DNA from: Desulfomicrobium macestii
Lineage (GTDB): Bacteria > Desulfobacterota > Desulfovibrionia > Desulfovibrionales > Desulfomicrobiaceae
Assembly (NCBI RefSeq): GCF_014873765.1
Contig: NZ_JADBGG010000002.1
Span: forward strand, 124,001 to 188,000
DNA: 64,000 nt
Reading direction: 5' to 3'
Part shown: in pieces, positions 1-8,369 of the stretch
How the letters are laid out: every line of letters begins with the position of its first letter
How positions within the stretch are numbered: position 1 is the stretch's first letter
Program-made: the position numbers and the translations under genes
Notes under the pieces: model-generated
Told to the model about the DNA's origin: nothing
Database searches by the model: none
Seen by the model: only the letters and a program-made list of their open reading frames with translations

Positions 1-632
1 GCGCCCCGGACGATGCACGGTTCCCGGCGCAGCCGCTCCGGACTCAGGTTTATGCCGTACAGCTCTTCCCACTGTCCCACCTCCGAAGCCGCGATGCCGG
101 ACCAATCCAGATCGGCGGACCAGAAGTCCGGGCCGGGCCCTTCGTAGCGCGCCAGCACTTCCAGTTCCGTGTCCTTGGCCTGAAATTGCGAGGGCCACCA
201 GACCGGCAGGGCGGCCTCGTACTCTTCGCCGTTCTCGGTGACGATGCAGTTCAGGTGTCCGCTGAAATTGGGCAGCCGCTGACTGGCCGCCTTGCGCGAC
301 CAGGGGCACAGATCCAGAAAGGGTGCGCCGCGCTCCGAACCGAGCGCCAGGCCCGCGCCTCCGCAGAAACCCAGGTACTTGCCGCCGCCGCGTATGTGCT
401 CGCGGATTTCCCTGCGGCCGTCTTCGCCCAGGGCCAGGGATTTGAGCCTGGCCCAGCCCCCCGGGACGAGCAGCGTGGCGCCTCCATGACCGCGCAATGC
501 CCCGGCGCGGACCTGCTCGGCCTTGAGCAGGGTCACGGGGGCGTGCAGGGCTTTCAGGGCGCGGTGGAGAAGCAGGACCCACAGGTGCGATTCGTCCCAC
601 AGCAGGACCAGGGGCGGGAGGTGTCTGTGCAT
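1..632 (-). CDS. BPL_N-domain protein (biotin-protein-ligase N-terminal-like), 3' end outside window
   Basis: An open minus-strand frame runs from an ATG at 632 to the left edge of the window without a stop, about 210 codons, so the gene is truncated by the window and not broken. The N-terminus has WDESHLW, then LLVPGGWARLK and GGGKYLGFCGGAGLALG. This is the class I glutamine-amidotransferase-like fold of the BPL_N family, in which the nucleophile-elbow cysteine sits in a GFCGG or GxCxG context. Members are annotated as biotin-protein-ligase N-terminal-like, but the enzymatic role is not established; the ligase catalytic domain is not seen here. Later WWPSQFQ and WEELYGINLSPERLRRE complete a family-like order. 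It is divergent from valS with about 145 bp between starts. The frame is open upstream of 632, so an earlier GTG or TTG start is possible. Substrate unknown. Confidence 0.75.
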   Translation of the reverse strand, partial: MHRHLPPLVLLWDESHLWVLLLHRALKALHAPVTLLKAEQVRAGALRGHGGATLLVPGGWARLKSLALGEDGRREIREHIRGGGKYLGFCGGAGLALGSERGAPFLDLCPWSRKAASQRLPNFSGHLNCIVTENGEEYEAALPVWWPSQFQAKDTELEVLARYEGPGPDFWSADLDWSGIAASEVGQWEELYGINLSPERLRREPCIVRG

Positions 633-718
633 GTCCGACGGACTAGCAGGAAGCACGATGGCGGGCAAGTCGGGCTTGATTTTTGGGGTTCGCCCCAGTA
701 CTCATTTTTGTTTCCGTG

Positions 719-743
719 GCGCCGGGCATTCCGGCGCTTTTTT
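719..743 (+). terminator. Hairpin plus T-run in the valS leader (terminator or attenuator)
   Basis: GCGCCGG (719-725) and CCGGCGC (731-737) form a perfect 7-bp stem with a 5-base loop, followed by six T residues (738-743). It lies 33 bases before the valS ATG and points in the direction of valS. No plus-strand gene lies upstream for it to terminate, so premature termination of the valS transcript is possible. No T-box specifier domain or valine-rich leader peptide was found. Confidence 0.5.
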
Positions 744-776
744 GCCGCAAACAGCTCATTATCCGGAGTTCATCAT

Positions 777-3440
777 ATGGCCAACGAGACGCTTTCCAAG
801 GGATACGAACCAGCCGACGTGGAAGAGCGGTGGCTTGAGTACTGGAAGACGCACCAGAGTTTCACCCCCGACGCGGCCAAGGCCGCGACCCACGTCAAGG
901 ACAATTACTCCATCGTCATCCCGCCGCCCAACGTCACGGGGGCCCTGCACATGGGACACGCTCTCAACCTCACCCTGCAGGACATCATGTGCCGCTACAT
1001 GCGCCAGCGCGGCAAGACCGTGCTCTGGGTGCCGGGCACGGACCACGCGGGCATCGCCACTCAGAACGTGGTCGAACGCAAACTCCTGGGCGAGGGCAAG
1101 AAGCGTGAAGACCTTGGCCGCGAGGAATTCATAAACCGCGTCTGGGAATGGAAGGAAGACTACGGCGGACGCATTCTGAACCAGATCCGGCGCATGGGCG
1201 CCAGCGTGGACTGGAGCCGGGAACGCTTCACCATGGACGAGGGACTGACCAAGGCCGTGCGCGAGGTTTTCGTCTCTCTCTACGAACAGGGGCTTGTCTA
1301 TCGCGGCAAGTACATCATCAACTGGTGCACCCGCTGTCACACGGCCCTGGCCGATGACGAGGTCGAGTACGCACCGGCCAAGTCGACCCTCTATCATTTG
1401 CGCTATCCCCTGGAGGACGGTTCGGGTTCCGTGACCGTGGCCACGGTGCGCCCCGAAACCATGCTCGGCGACACGGCCGTGGCCGTGCACCCCGAGGACG
1501 AACGCTATCAGTCCATGATCGGCAAGTACGTCATTCTGCCGCTGGTGGGGCGGCGCATTCCGATCATCGCCGACGCCTACGTGGATCGCGAATTTGGAAC
1601 CGGCTGCCTCAAGATCACTCCGGCCCATGACATGAACGACTGGGAACTGGGCCGCAAATACGGTCTGGAGGCGATTGGCGTCATCGACGACAAGGGGTGC
1701 ATGAACGACAACGCGCCCGAGGCGTATCGGGGCATGAGCGCCGTCGACTGCCGTACGCTCATCGCCCAGGATCTGCGCGCCTGCGGGGCGCTCACCGCCG
1801 AGGAGCCCTACGAGAACAAGGTCAACCAGTGCTATCGCTGCAAGACCACCATCGAGCCGTTCGTGTCCGAGCAGTGGTTCGTTTCCGTCAAGCCCCTGGC
1901 CGAAAAGGCCCGCCTTGCCGTGGAGGACGGACGTACGACCATCTGGCCCGCGCAGTGGAACAAGACCTATTTCAACTGGCTCGACAACATCCGCGACTGG
2001 TGCATCTCCCGTCAGCTGTGGTGGGGACATCGCATCCCGGTCTGGACCTGCCGGGACTGCGGCGAGATCATTGTCGCCCGCGAGGACCCGACCTCCTGCA
2101 AATGCGGAAGCACAGCCCTTTCTCAGGACGAGGACGTGCTAGACACGTGGTTTTCCTCCGCCCTGTGGCCGTTCTCGACCATGGGCTGGCCGGAGCAAAC
2201 CAACGAGCTCAAAGCCTTCTACCCGACCTCGCTCCTGGTCACGGGTTTTGACATCCTCTTCTTCTGGGTGGCCCGCATGATGATGATGGGCCTGCAGTTC
2301 ATGGATGAAGTGCCCTTCAAGGACGTCTACATCCACGCCCTGGTCCGCGACGAGCACGGCAAGAAGATGTCCAAATCCACGGGCAACGTCATCGATCCCT
2401 TGGAAATGATCGACAAGTACGGCTGTGACTCCCTGCGCTTCACCCTGACCTCGTTCGCGGCCATGGGCCGTGACATCAAGCTCTCCGAGGCGCGCATCGA
2501 GGGGTATCGTCACTTCATCAACAAGATCTGGAACGCGGCCCGGTTCGCCCTCATGCATGTCGATGGAAACGAGCCCGAGTTTGATCCCAAAGTCATGACG
2601 GCCCTGCATCACAAGTGGATTCTGCATCGTCTGGAGATGCTCAAGAACGAACACGCCGCCCAGATCGAAGGCTATCGTTTCAACGAGGCGGCCCAGGGTC
2701 TGTACGGATTCGTCTGGCGCGAGTTCTGCGACTGGTACCTGGAGCTGATCAAGCCCGAGCTCTACGGCGATGATCCGGCAGCCAAGGCCGCGGCGCGGTC
2801 GTGCCTCAAGCACGTGCTCTCGGAGATCATGGTCATCGCCCACCCGGTCATTCCCTTCGTGACCCAGGAGATCTGGTCCTCCATCCCATCTCTCGATGCC
2901 GAGAGCCTGGCCGTGCGCCCCTATCCCAAGGCCCGCCCCGAGTGCGAGGACGAGGCGTCCGTGCGCGACATGGAGTTTCTGCAGGGAGTCATCGTGGCCG
3001 TGCGCAACATCCGCTCCGAGCTGGGCGTTGCGCCGGGCGTGGCCCTGACGGTCATGGTTCGTGCGGGCGGGGAAGATCAGCGCTTCCTCAAGGCGCATGA
3101 AACGGAGATCGCGGCCCTGGCCCGGGTCGGGACCCTGATCGTGGGCGCGGACATCGAGCCGCCCCGGGGCTGCGCCTCGGCTGTGGTGCGCGGCTGCGAA
3201 CTCTTCGTGCCCCTTGAGGGCGTGGTCGATTTTGTGGCCGAACTGGCCCGTCTGGACAAGGAGCTGGGCAAGATCAGCAAAGAGCTTGATTTTGTGACAA
3301 AGAAGCTTGGCAACGAGAGTTTTGTCAGCAAGGCTCCCGAGGAAGTTGTGGCCAAGGAAAAGGCCAAGGCGGAGGGATTCGCCGAGAAGAAGGCCACCCT
3401 GGAGCAGCTGCGGGCCAGGATGCAGGAGTTTGTGGGGTGA
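777..3440 (+). CDS. valS: Valyl-tRNA synthetase
   Basis: Class I aminoacyl-tRNA synthetase that charges tRNA-Val in the cytoplasm, 887 aa, a normal length for bacterial ValS. The HIGH-type signature is PPPNVTGALHMGHALN near residue 50 and the KMSKS loop is GKKMSKSTGN near residue 530. Between them lie the editing (CP1) domain, with ATVRPETMLGDTAVAVHP, and cysteine pairs (CTRCH, CRDCG, CKCG) typical of zinc-binding inserts. The C-terminus, LARLDKELGKISKELDFVTKKL, is the charged coiled-coil arm characteristic of ValS. The ATG at 777 is chosen because CCGGAG lies just before it and the protein then begins at the conserved segment LSKGYEPADVEERW; the frame is open upstream but that part overlaps the antisense BPL_N gene and is unlike ValS. 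Confidence 0.98.
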   Translation: MANETLSKGYEPADVEERWLEYWKTHQSFTPDAAKAATHVKDNYSIVIPPPNVTGALHMGHALNLTLQDIMCRYMRQRGKTVLWVPGTDHAGIATQNVVERKLLGEGKKREDLGREEFINRVWEWKEDYGGRILNQIRRMGASVDWSRERFTMDEGLTKAVREVFVSLYEQGLVYRGKYIINWCTRCHTALADDEVEYAPAKSTLYHLRYPLEDGSGSVTVATVRPETMLGDTAVAVHPEDERYQSMIGKYVILPLVGRRIPIIADAYVDREFGTGCLKITPAHDMNDWELGRKYGLEAIGVIDDKGCMNDNAPEAYRGMSAVDCRTLIAQDLRACGALTAEEPYENKVNQCYRCKTTIEPFVSEQWFVSVKPLAEKARLAVEDGRTTIWPAQWNKTYFNWLDNIRDWCISRQLWWGHRIPVWTCRDCGEIIVAREDPTSCKCGSTALSQDEDVLDTWFSSALWPFSTMGWPEQTNELKAFYPTSLLVTGFDILFFWVARMMMMGLQFMDEVPFKDVYIHALVRDEHGKKMSKSTGNVIDPLEMIDKYGCDSLRFTLTSFAAMGRDIKLSEARIEGYRHFINKIWNAARFALMHVDGNEPEFDPKVMTALHHKWILHRLEMLKNEHAAQIEGYRFNEAAQGLYGFVWREFCDWYLELIKPELYGDDPAAKAAARSCLKHVLSEIMVIAHPVIPFVTQEIWSSIPSLDAESLAVRPYPKARPECEDEASVRDMEFLQGVIVAVRNIRSELGVAPGVALTVMVRAGGEDQRFLKAHETEIAALARVGTLIVGADIEPPRGCASAVVRGCELFVPLEGVVDFVAELARLDKELGKISKELDFVTKKLGNESFVSKAPEEVVAKEKAKAEGFAEKKATLEQLRARMQEFVG

Positions 3441-3703
3441 GGCGCTAACATTTCCGGGCCCGACGTCACCCCGTTTTTCATGGGAAGGCGTGGCGCGTTG
3501 TTGCCGGATCATTACCGCGAAGGCGGGAATCCATGCCTTTTCCTGTACAAGGGGATGGACCCCGTTTTCACGGGGATGACGTCATGGTGACGCGTCTGCC
3601 CGGAGAAGCCCCCGCAACTTCGGGGTTCCCACCTTCGACAGCTTGGGCGGGAAGTTCACGGATCGAAAAAATAACAGCGGAAACGCTCAGGAAAGGAACA
3701 ATC
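3441..3703. other. Intergenic region between valS and cobA-hemD
   Basis: About 260 bases without a recognisable gene. It holds a REP-type palindromic pair (3509-3585) and ends with an AGGAAAGGA ribosome-binding site before the cobA-hemD ATG. No strong intrinsic terminator with a T-run was seen after valS. Confidence 0.6.
3509..3585. repeat. REP-type dispersed palindromic element
   Basis: Two short hairpins stand side by side: CCGCGAAGGCGG within 3513-3525 and CCCCGTTTTCACGGGG near 3560-3576, each flanked by ATCCATG or GGATGAC type ends. Closely similar units occur at 28497-28523 and as an inverted pair at 39043-39127, always between genes. The form GTCATTCCCGCGnAGGCGGGAAT is a familiar repetitive extragenic palindrome in many proteobacteria. 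Confidence 0.7.
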
Positions 3704-5212
3704 ATGGCCAAAGCATATCTCATCGGCGCGGGTCCCGGCGACCCGGGTCTCATCACGGTCAAGGGGCAGCGCCTCATGCAGGAATGCGAGGTCGTCATTT
3801 ACGATTACCTTGCCAGCAAGACCTTTCTGGCCCTGTGCCGTCCCGACGCCGAGATCATCTATGTCGGCAAGAAGGGCGGCGACCATACCCTGCCCCAGGA
3901 CCAGATCAACGACCTGATCGTGGCCAAAGTCAGGGAAGGCAAGAACGTGGCCCGCCTCAAGGGCGGCGATCCCTACATTTTCGGGCGCGGAGCCGAAGAG
4001 GCCGAGGAGCTGCTCGAAGCCGGGCTCGAATTCGAGGTCGTCCCCGGCGTGACCTCGGCCGTGGCTGGCGCGGCCTATGCGGGCATTCCGCTCACGCATC
4101 GCAAGTACGCTTCCTCCGTGTCGCTCATCACCGGCCACGAGGACCCGACCAAGCCTGATTCCGCCCATAACTGGCCGGCTCTGGCCACGGCGGCCAGTAC
4201 GCTGTGCTTCTACATGGGCGTGAAGAATCTGCCGTACATCTCGGCCAAGCTGATCGAGAACGGGATGCGCGCGGACATGCCCGCCGCCCTGGTGCGCTGG
4301 GGCACGACAAGCGAGCATCAGTCCTGGGTCTCGACCATCGGCGAGATCCCGGCCATGGCCGAGCGTGAAGGGGTGAAGGCTCCGTCCATGCTGGTCGTGG
4401 GCGAGGTGGTGCAGCTGCACGACACCCTGAACTGGTTCGAGAAGCTGCCCCTGCACGGCAAGGGCGTGGTCGTGACCCGGGCCCGGGAGCAGGCCAGCGG
4501 TCTGAAGGACACGCTGGAAGGCTTGGGCGCGGCCTGCTACGAGTTTCCGACCATCACCATCGTGCCCCTGGAGGATTATGCTCCGGTCCGCGCGGCCATA
4601 GACCGCCTGCAGGATTACGACTGGGCCATTTTCACCTCCGTCAACGGCGTGCGTCATTTCTGGAACCAGCTCGAACTCGTGGGCAAGGACGCCCGGGCTT
4701 TCGGCGCCATGCAGATCGCGGCCATCGGACCTGCCACGGCCGAGGCGCTCCTGGAGCGCGGCATCCGTCCCGACTTCATCCCGCCCAAGTACGTGGCCGA
4801 ATCCGTGGTCGAGGGGCTGCTTGAGCGTGGCATCGCAGGCAAACGCGTCCTCATCCCCCGCGCCAGGGTCGCCCGTGAAGTGCTGCCCGAGGAGTTGGCC
4901 AAGGTCGCGGCCCAGGTGGACGTGCTTCCGGTCTACGAGACGCAGTTGACCCAGGAGGACGGCGCCGAGATCATCGATCTTCTCGAAAAGGGCAGGCTCC
5001 ATTACCTGACCTTCTCCAGCTCATCCACGGTGGAGAACTTCTTCGCCCTGGTCCCGGCAGACACCCTGCGCCCCTATGTCGGCCAGGGGCTGAAGATCTG
5101 CTGCATCGGCCCCGTGACGGCAGGCACCCTGAAGGATTACGGGTTCACTCCCGACATCATGCCCGAGGACTACACCATTCCGGCCCTGGTCGAAGCACTG
5201 GTGAAGGGCTGA
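3704..5212 (+). CDS. cobA-hemD: Fused uroporphyrinogen-III C-methyltransferase / uroporphyrinogen-III synthase
   Basis: A 502-aa two-domain enzyme of the tetrapyrrole pathway. Residues 1 to about 245 are the SAM-dependent uroporphyrinogen-III methyltransferase (CobA/SUMT) that makes precorrin-2: GAGPGDPGLITVKG at the N-terminus, then YVGKK, RLKGGDPYIFGRG and VVPGVTSAVAGAAYAGIPLTHR. From about residue 250 the uroporphyrinogen-III synthase (HemD) domain follows, with GVVVTRAREQA, FTSVNGVRHF, AAIGPATAEALLERG and a C-terminal LTFSSSSTVENFF. Such fusions are known in Desulfovibrio and in Firmicutes, where one protein feeds siroheme, heme and cobalamin synthesis. The ATG at 3704 follows an AGGAAAGGA ribosome-binding site; the frame is open further upstream through a REP element, which argues against an earlier start. 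purN follows after 4 bases. Confidence 0.96.
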   Translation: MAKAYLIGAGPGDPGLITVKGQRLMQECEVVIYDYLASKTFLALCRPDAEIIYVGKKGGDHTLPQDQINDLIVAKVREGKNVARLKGGDPYIFGRGAEEAEELLEAGLEFEVVPGVTSAVAGAAYAGIPLTHRKYASSVSLITGHEDPTKPDSAHNWPALATAASTLCFYMGVKNLPYISAKLIENGMRADMPAALVRWGTTSEHQSWVSTIGEIPAMAEREGVKAPSMLVVGEVVQLHDTLNWFEKLPLHGKGVVVTRAREQASGLKDTLEGLGAACYEFPTITIVPLEDYAPVRAAIDRLQDYDWAIFTSVNGVRHFWNQLELVGKDARAFGAMQIAAIGPATAEALLERGIRPDFIPPKYVAESVVEGLLERGIAGKRVLIPRARVAREVLPEELAKVAAQVDVLPVYETQLTQEDGAEIIDLLEKGRLHYLTFSSSSTVENFFALVPADTLRPYVGQGLKICCIGPVTAGTLKDYGFTPDIMPEDYTIPALVEALVKG

Positions 5213-5216
5213 TTCA

Positions 5217-5885
5217 ATGACCATCGCGCTGGGCGTCCTCGTTTCCGGGTCCGGGTCCAACCTGCAGGCCATACTCGACAGGGTGGCCGACGGCGGCCTC
5301 GACGCCGAGATCCGCATCGTCATCGCCAACAAGCCTGACGCGCAGGGGCTTGAGCGCGCCCGGAAGGCGGGTATCGCAACCGCCTGCGTGCGCCACGACG
5401 AGTTTCCCGAGCGTGCGGCCTTTGACGGCGAGCTGGTCCGGCTGCTGCGGGAGGCCGGTGTCGAGCTCGTGGCCCTGGCCGGGTTCATGCGCATCCTTAC
5501 CCCGGCGTTCTTGACGCCCTTTGCCGGTCGCGTGGTCAACATCCATCCCGCCCTGCTTCCGGCCTGTCCCGGGCTGCGCGCCCAGGGGCAACAGGCCGAC
5601 CACGGTGTGCGGCTGGCCGGATGCACCGTGCATTTCGTGGACGAGCAGATGGATCACGGCCCGGTCATCATCCAGGCCGCCGTGCCCGCCTATCCGGACG
5701 ACGACGAAGCCTCCCTTGGGGCGCGCATATTGGAGATGGAACATCGTATCTATCCCCAGGCCCTGCACTGGATCGCCCAGGGCCGGGTGCGTGTCGAGGG
5801 ACGGCAGGTCGTGGTCCGGGACGCATCCAGAACCATGGGCGCGCTGTGGGCCAATCCGCCTTTGGAACCGCCTTTTGATTCTTGA
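5217..5885 (+). CDS. purN: Phosphoribosylglycinamide formyltransferase
   Basis: Cytosolic enzyme of purine synthesis that transfers the formyl group of 10-formyl-THF to GAR, 222 aa. Visible motifs are LVSGSGSNLQAILD (phosphate-binding loop), IANKPDAQGLERA, LAGFMRIL, NIHPALLP (the catalytic His segment, usually NIHPSLLP) and GCTVHFVDEQMDHGPVIIQ. The expected Asn-His-Asp active-site set is present. It starts 4 bases after the cobA-hemD stop, so the two are probably co-transcribed although their pathways are unrelated. The next gene starts 11 bases downstream. Confidence 0.96.
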   Translation: MTIALGVLVSGSGSNLQAILDRVADGGLDAEIRIVIANKPDAQGLERARKAGIATACVRHDEFPERAAFDGELVRLLREAGVELVALAGFMRILTPAFLTPFAGRVVNIHPALLPACPGLRAQGQQADHGVRLAGCTVHFVDEQMDHGPVIIQAAVPAYPDDDEASLGARILEMEHRIYPQALHWIAQGRVRVEGRQVVVRDASRTMGALWANPPLEPPFDS

Positions 5886-5896
5886 GGGAGGAAAGC

Positions 5897-6448
5897 ATGA
5901 ACACATTCGAACTGGTTTTGACCGATGAGGAGAAGCGCTTCTGCAAGGACCTCGTGGTCTGGGTCATCCGGGATCATCTCGGTCTGGCTTCCGGGCCGAA
6001 GCCCGCTCTTGAGTCCAGGACCCTGAGCGAGGAGCTGGGCGCTTTTGTGACCTTGAAGCGCGAGGGACGCCTGCGCGGCTGCATCGGCAACATCGTCGGC
6101 AAGGGCCCGCTGGCCGCCACCATCGAGCGCATGGCGGGCGCGGCGGCCTTCGAGGACCCACGCTTTTCTCCGCTGACGGCAGGGGAGCTCGATGATCTGG
6201 ATATCGAGGTCTCGGTCATGGGGCCGCTCTCGCCGTGTCCCGACCCGGAACTGATCGAGGTCGGCCGGCACGGGCTCTATATCCGCAAATCCGTGCATTC
6301 CGGCCTGCTGTTGCCTCAGGTGGCCACGGAGTGGGGCTGGGACCGCGAAACATTTCTGGATCAGACCTGCGTCAAGGCCGGCCTGCCCAAGGGAACCTGG
6401 CGCAAACCCAAGACGGAGATCTGGTGGTTTGAAGCCGTCATTTTTTAA
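5897..6448 (+). CDS. AMMECR1-domain protein (AmmeMemoRadiSam system protein A type)
   Basis: A 183-aa single-domain protein. The hallmark AMMECR1 segment LRGCIGNIVGKGPL is present near residue 60, followed by AAFEDPRFSPLTAGELDDLDIEVSVMGPL and, near the end, GLLLPQVATEWGWDRETFLDQTCVKAGLP, all in the family order. The biochemical role is unknown; in many genomes the protein is encoded with a Memo-like protein and a radical SAM protein as the AmmeMemoRadiSam set. Neither partner is seen in this window. The ATG at 5897 is preceded by GAGGGAGGAAAG; an in-frame ATG at 5882 would overlap purN and lacks as good a site. Confidence 0.9.
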   Translation: MNTFELVLTDEEKRFCKDLVVWVIRDHLGLASGPKPALESRTLSEELGAFVTLKREGRLRGCIGNIVGKGPLAATIERMAGAAAFEDPRFSPLTAGELDDLDIEVSVMGPLSPCPDPELIEVGRHGLYIRKSVHSGLLLPQVATEWGWDRETFLDQTCVKAGLPKGTWRKPKTEIWWFEAVIF

Positions 6449-6461
6449 AGGAAGGTGCTCA

Positions 6462-7016
6462 ATGCGTACTTTTGTTTTTGCCTTGATTCTGCTTTGCCTG
6501 TTTTCGTCTACCGTTCTCGCGGAAGGCCCCAGGGTTTCCCTGACCACGAACAAAGGCATCATCGTCATCGAACTCGACGAGGCCAAGGCCCCTGTCTCGG
6601 CCCGGAATTTTCTGACCTACGTGAGCGAGGGCTTTTACGACGGCACGGTATTTCACCGCGTCATCAAGGGTTTCATGATCCAGGGCGGCGGCATGGATAC
6701 GGCCATGCACCAGAAGCGCGGCCATGATCCCATCAAAAACGAGGCCGACAACGGTCTTAAAAATGACAAGTACACGGTCGCCATGGCCCGTACGGGCGAG
6801 GTCGATTCCGCCACGTCCCAGTTTTTCATCAACACGGCCGACAACGCGTTTTTGAATCACGGCGCTCGTGATTTCGGATACGCCGTCTTCGGCCGGGTCG
6901 TCGCGGGCAAGCGCGTGGTGGACCTTATTGAAGCCGTGAACACGGGCTCCAAGGGCATGCACGGGGATGTCCCGGTCGAGCCTGTCATCATCGAAAAGGC
7001 TGAAGTGATGCAGTGA
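6462..7016 (+). CDS. Periplasmic cyclophilin-type peptidyl-prolyl isomerase
   Basis: A 184-aa cyclophilin that would catalyse cis-trans isomerisation of prolyl bonds in the periplasm. Residues 1-20 (RTFVFALILLCLFSSTVLA) are a classical cleavable signal peptide. The mature part has the PpiA/PpiB motifs FHRVIKGFMIQGGG, AMARTGEVDSATSQFFIN and YAVFGRVVAGKRVVD, so the catalytic Arg and the QGG/QFFIN substrate groove are intact. AAAGGAAGG precedes the ATG. It is the last gene of the plus-strand run valS to 7016 and ends just before a perfect bidirectional terminator. Confidence 0.95.
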   Translation: MRTFVFALILLCLFSSTVLAEGPRVSLTTNKGIIVIELDEAKAPVSARNFLTYVSEGFYDGTVFHRVIKGFMIQGGGMDTAMHQKRGHDPIKNEADNGLKNDKYTVAMARTGEVDSATSQFFINTADNAFLNHGARDFGYAVFGRVVAGKRVVDLIEAVNTGSKGMHGDVPVEPVIIEKAEVMQ

Positions 7017-7027
7017 TCCTGCGCCAA

Positions 7028-7080
7028 GCACCACAAAAAAAGGGGCGGTCCGGTAAGGATCGCCCCTTTTTTTGTGGTGC
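7028..7080. terminator. Bidirectional intrinsic terminator
   Basis: A perfect 20-bp inverted repeat has arms at 7028-7047 and 7061-7080 with a GC core (GGGGCG/CGCCCC) and flanking A7/T7 runs, so it works on both strands. It sits between the convergent cyclophilin gene and the TRAP permease gene. Confidence 0.95.
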
Positions 7081-7092
7081 TTCGTATCTTTT

Positions 7093-8367
7093 CTAGCGCA
7101 GCAGGCTGGGCAGGATGGTGGTGATGATCGGAAAGAGGGTCAGGATCAGCAGGGTGGCCAGCAGCGCGAGCAGGTAGGGCACGGCGGCCTTCATGACCTT
7201 TTCAAGCGGCACCTTGGTGATGGCGCTGGCCACGAAGAGGTCGAGGCCCACCGGCGGGGTGATGCAGCCGATGGCCAGGTTGCAGACCATGAGCACGCCA
7301 AAGAAGAGCGGGTCGATGCCAAGGCTCTTGGCCACCGGGAGGAAGATGGGGGTCAGGATGACCACGGCGGCCGAGGCGTTGACCATGGTCCCGATGAACA
7401 GCAGCAGCACGTTCATGGCCAGCAGGAAAAGAACCGGGGATGAGGTCAGGCTGGCCACGAAGGTGCCCACATGATGGGGAATCTGCAGGTTGGTCAGGAG
7501 CCACCCGAAGACGTTGGCCGCGCCGACCAGAAACATGATGATGGTCGTGCCGATGACGGCCTGGAAGATGATCTTGGGGAAATCCTTGAATTTGAGTTCC
7601 TTGTAGATGAACAGGCCGACCAGAATGCCGTACACGGCGGCCACGGCCGCGGCTTCGGTCGGGGTGAAGATGCCGCCGTAGATGCCGCCGATGATGATGA
7701 CCGGGGTCATGAGGGCGAAAAAGGAGTCCTTGAAGGAAGTCCACAGCGCCGAGGTGGAGAACGTGCCCTCGGGTTTGAGCCCGCGTTTTTTGGCCAGATA
7801 CCAACTGACCAGCATCATGGACAGACCCATGAGCAGGCCGGGCAGGAAACCGCCCACGAACAGATCGCCGATGGAGGTGTCGGCGATGACGCCATACACG
7901 ACCAGGGTGATGGACGGCGGAATGACGATGCCCACGGTGCCGCCGGCGGCGACGATGCCGGTGGCCCACTCGCGCGTGTAGCCTTTCTTTTCCATCTCAT
8001 TGACCATGGTCGAACCCAGTGCGGCGGTGGTGGCGGCGGACGACCCGGAGATGGCGGCGAAGAACATGCCCGAAACGGCCACGGCCTGGGCCAGTCCTCC
8101 GGTGAAGGAGCCGACCAGGGCCTGGGAGAAGTTGACCAGCCTGCCGGTCACGCCGCCCGCGGACATGAACGATCCGGCGAGCATGAAGAAGGGCACGGCC
8201 ATGAAGGAAAACGAGTCGATGCCCGAGTACATCATCTGGGAAACCATGACGAGGGGCATGTTCATGAAAAAGTGTAGGACGGTGGCCGCGGCCAGACACA
8301 GGGCAAAGGCCACGGGCACGCCAAGGGCGGTCAGGCCCAGAAAGACGAAGAGCAGTACGTATTCCAT
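7093..8367 (-). CDS. dctM: TRAP transporter large permease (DctM)
   Basis: A 424-aa inner-membrane protein of the TRAP family, the sodium- or proton-coupled channel subunit that moves the substrate delivered by DctP. Around twelve hydrophobic segments are visible, with the DctM hallmarks GSSAATTAALGSTMVNEMEKKGY, GTVGIVIPPSI, GGIYGGIFTPTEAAAVAAVYG and NLAIGCITPPVGLDLFVASA. The start at 8367 (MEYVLLFVFLGLTALG) is chosen because AGGAGGGAT lies just upstream on the minus strand and it begins 2 bases after the dctQ stop; the open frame further upstream only runs antiphase through dctQ. Third gene of dctP-dctQ-dctM. Confidence 0.96.
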   Translation of the reverse strand: MEYVLLFVFLGLTALGVPVAFALCLAAATVLHFFMNMPLVMVSQMMYSGIDSFSFMAVPFFMLAGSFMSAGGVTGRLVNFSQALVGSFTGGLAQAVAVSGMFFAAISGSSAATTAALGSTMVNEMEKKGYTREWATGIVAAGGTVGIVIPPSITLVVYGVIADTSIGDLFVGGFLPGLLMGLSMMLVSWYLAKKRGLKPEGTFSTSALWTSFKDSFFALMTPVIIIGGIYGGIFTPTEAAAVAAVYGILVGLFIYKELKFKDFPKIIFQAVIGTTIIMFLVGAANVFGWLLTNLQIPHHVGTFVASLTSSPVLFLLAMNVLLLFIGTMVNASAAVVILTPIFLPVAKSLGIDPLFFGVLMVCNLAIGCITPPVGLDLFVASAITKVPLEKVMKAAVPYLLALLATLLILTLFPIITTILPSLLR

Positions 8368-8369
8368 GG

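Noticed and set aside
186-776. An N-terminal extension of valS of 197 residues in the same frame
   Set aside because: It runs through the antisense BPL_N gene and the leader hairpin, has no synthetase similarity, and a good ribosome-binding site precedes the ATG at 777.
759-2030. A 423-residue minus-strand open frame
   Set aside because: It is antisense to the catalytic core of valS and has no recognisable domain.
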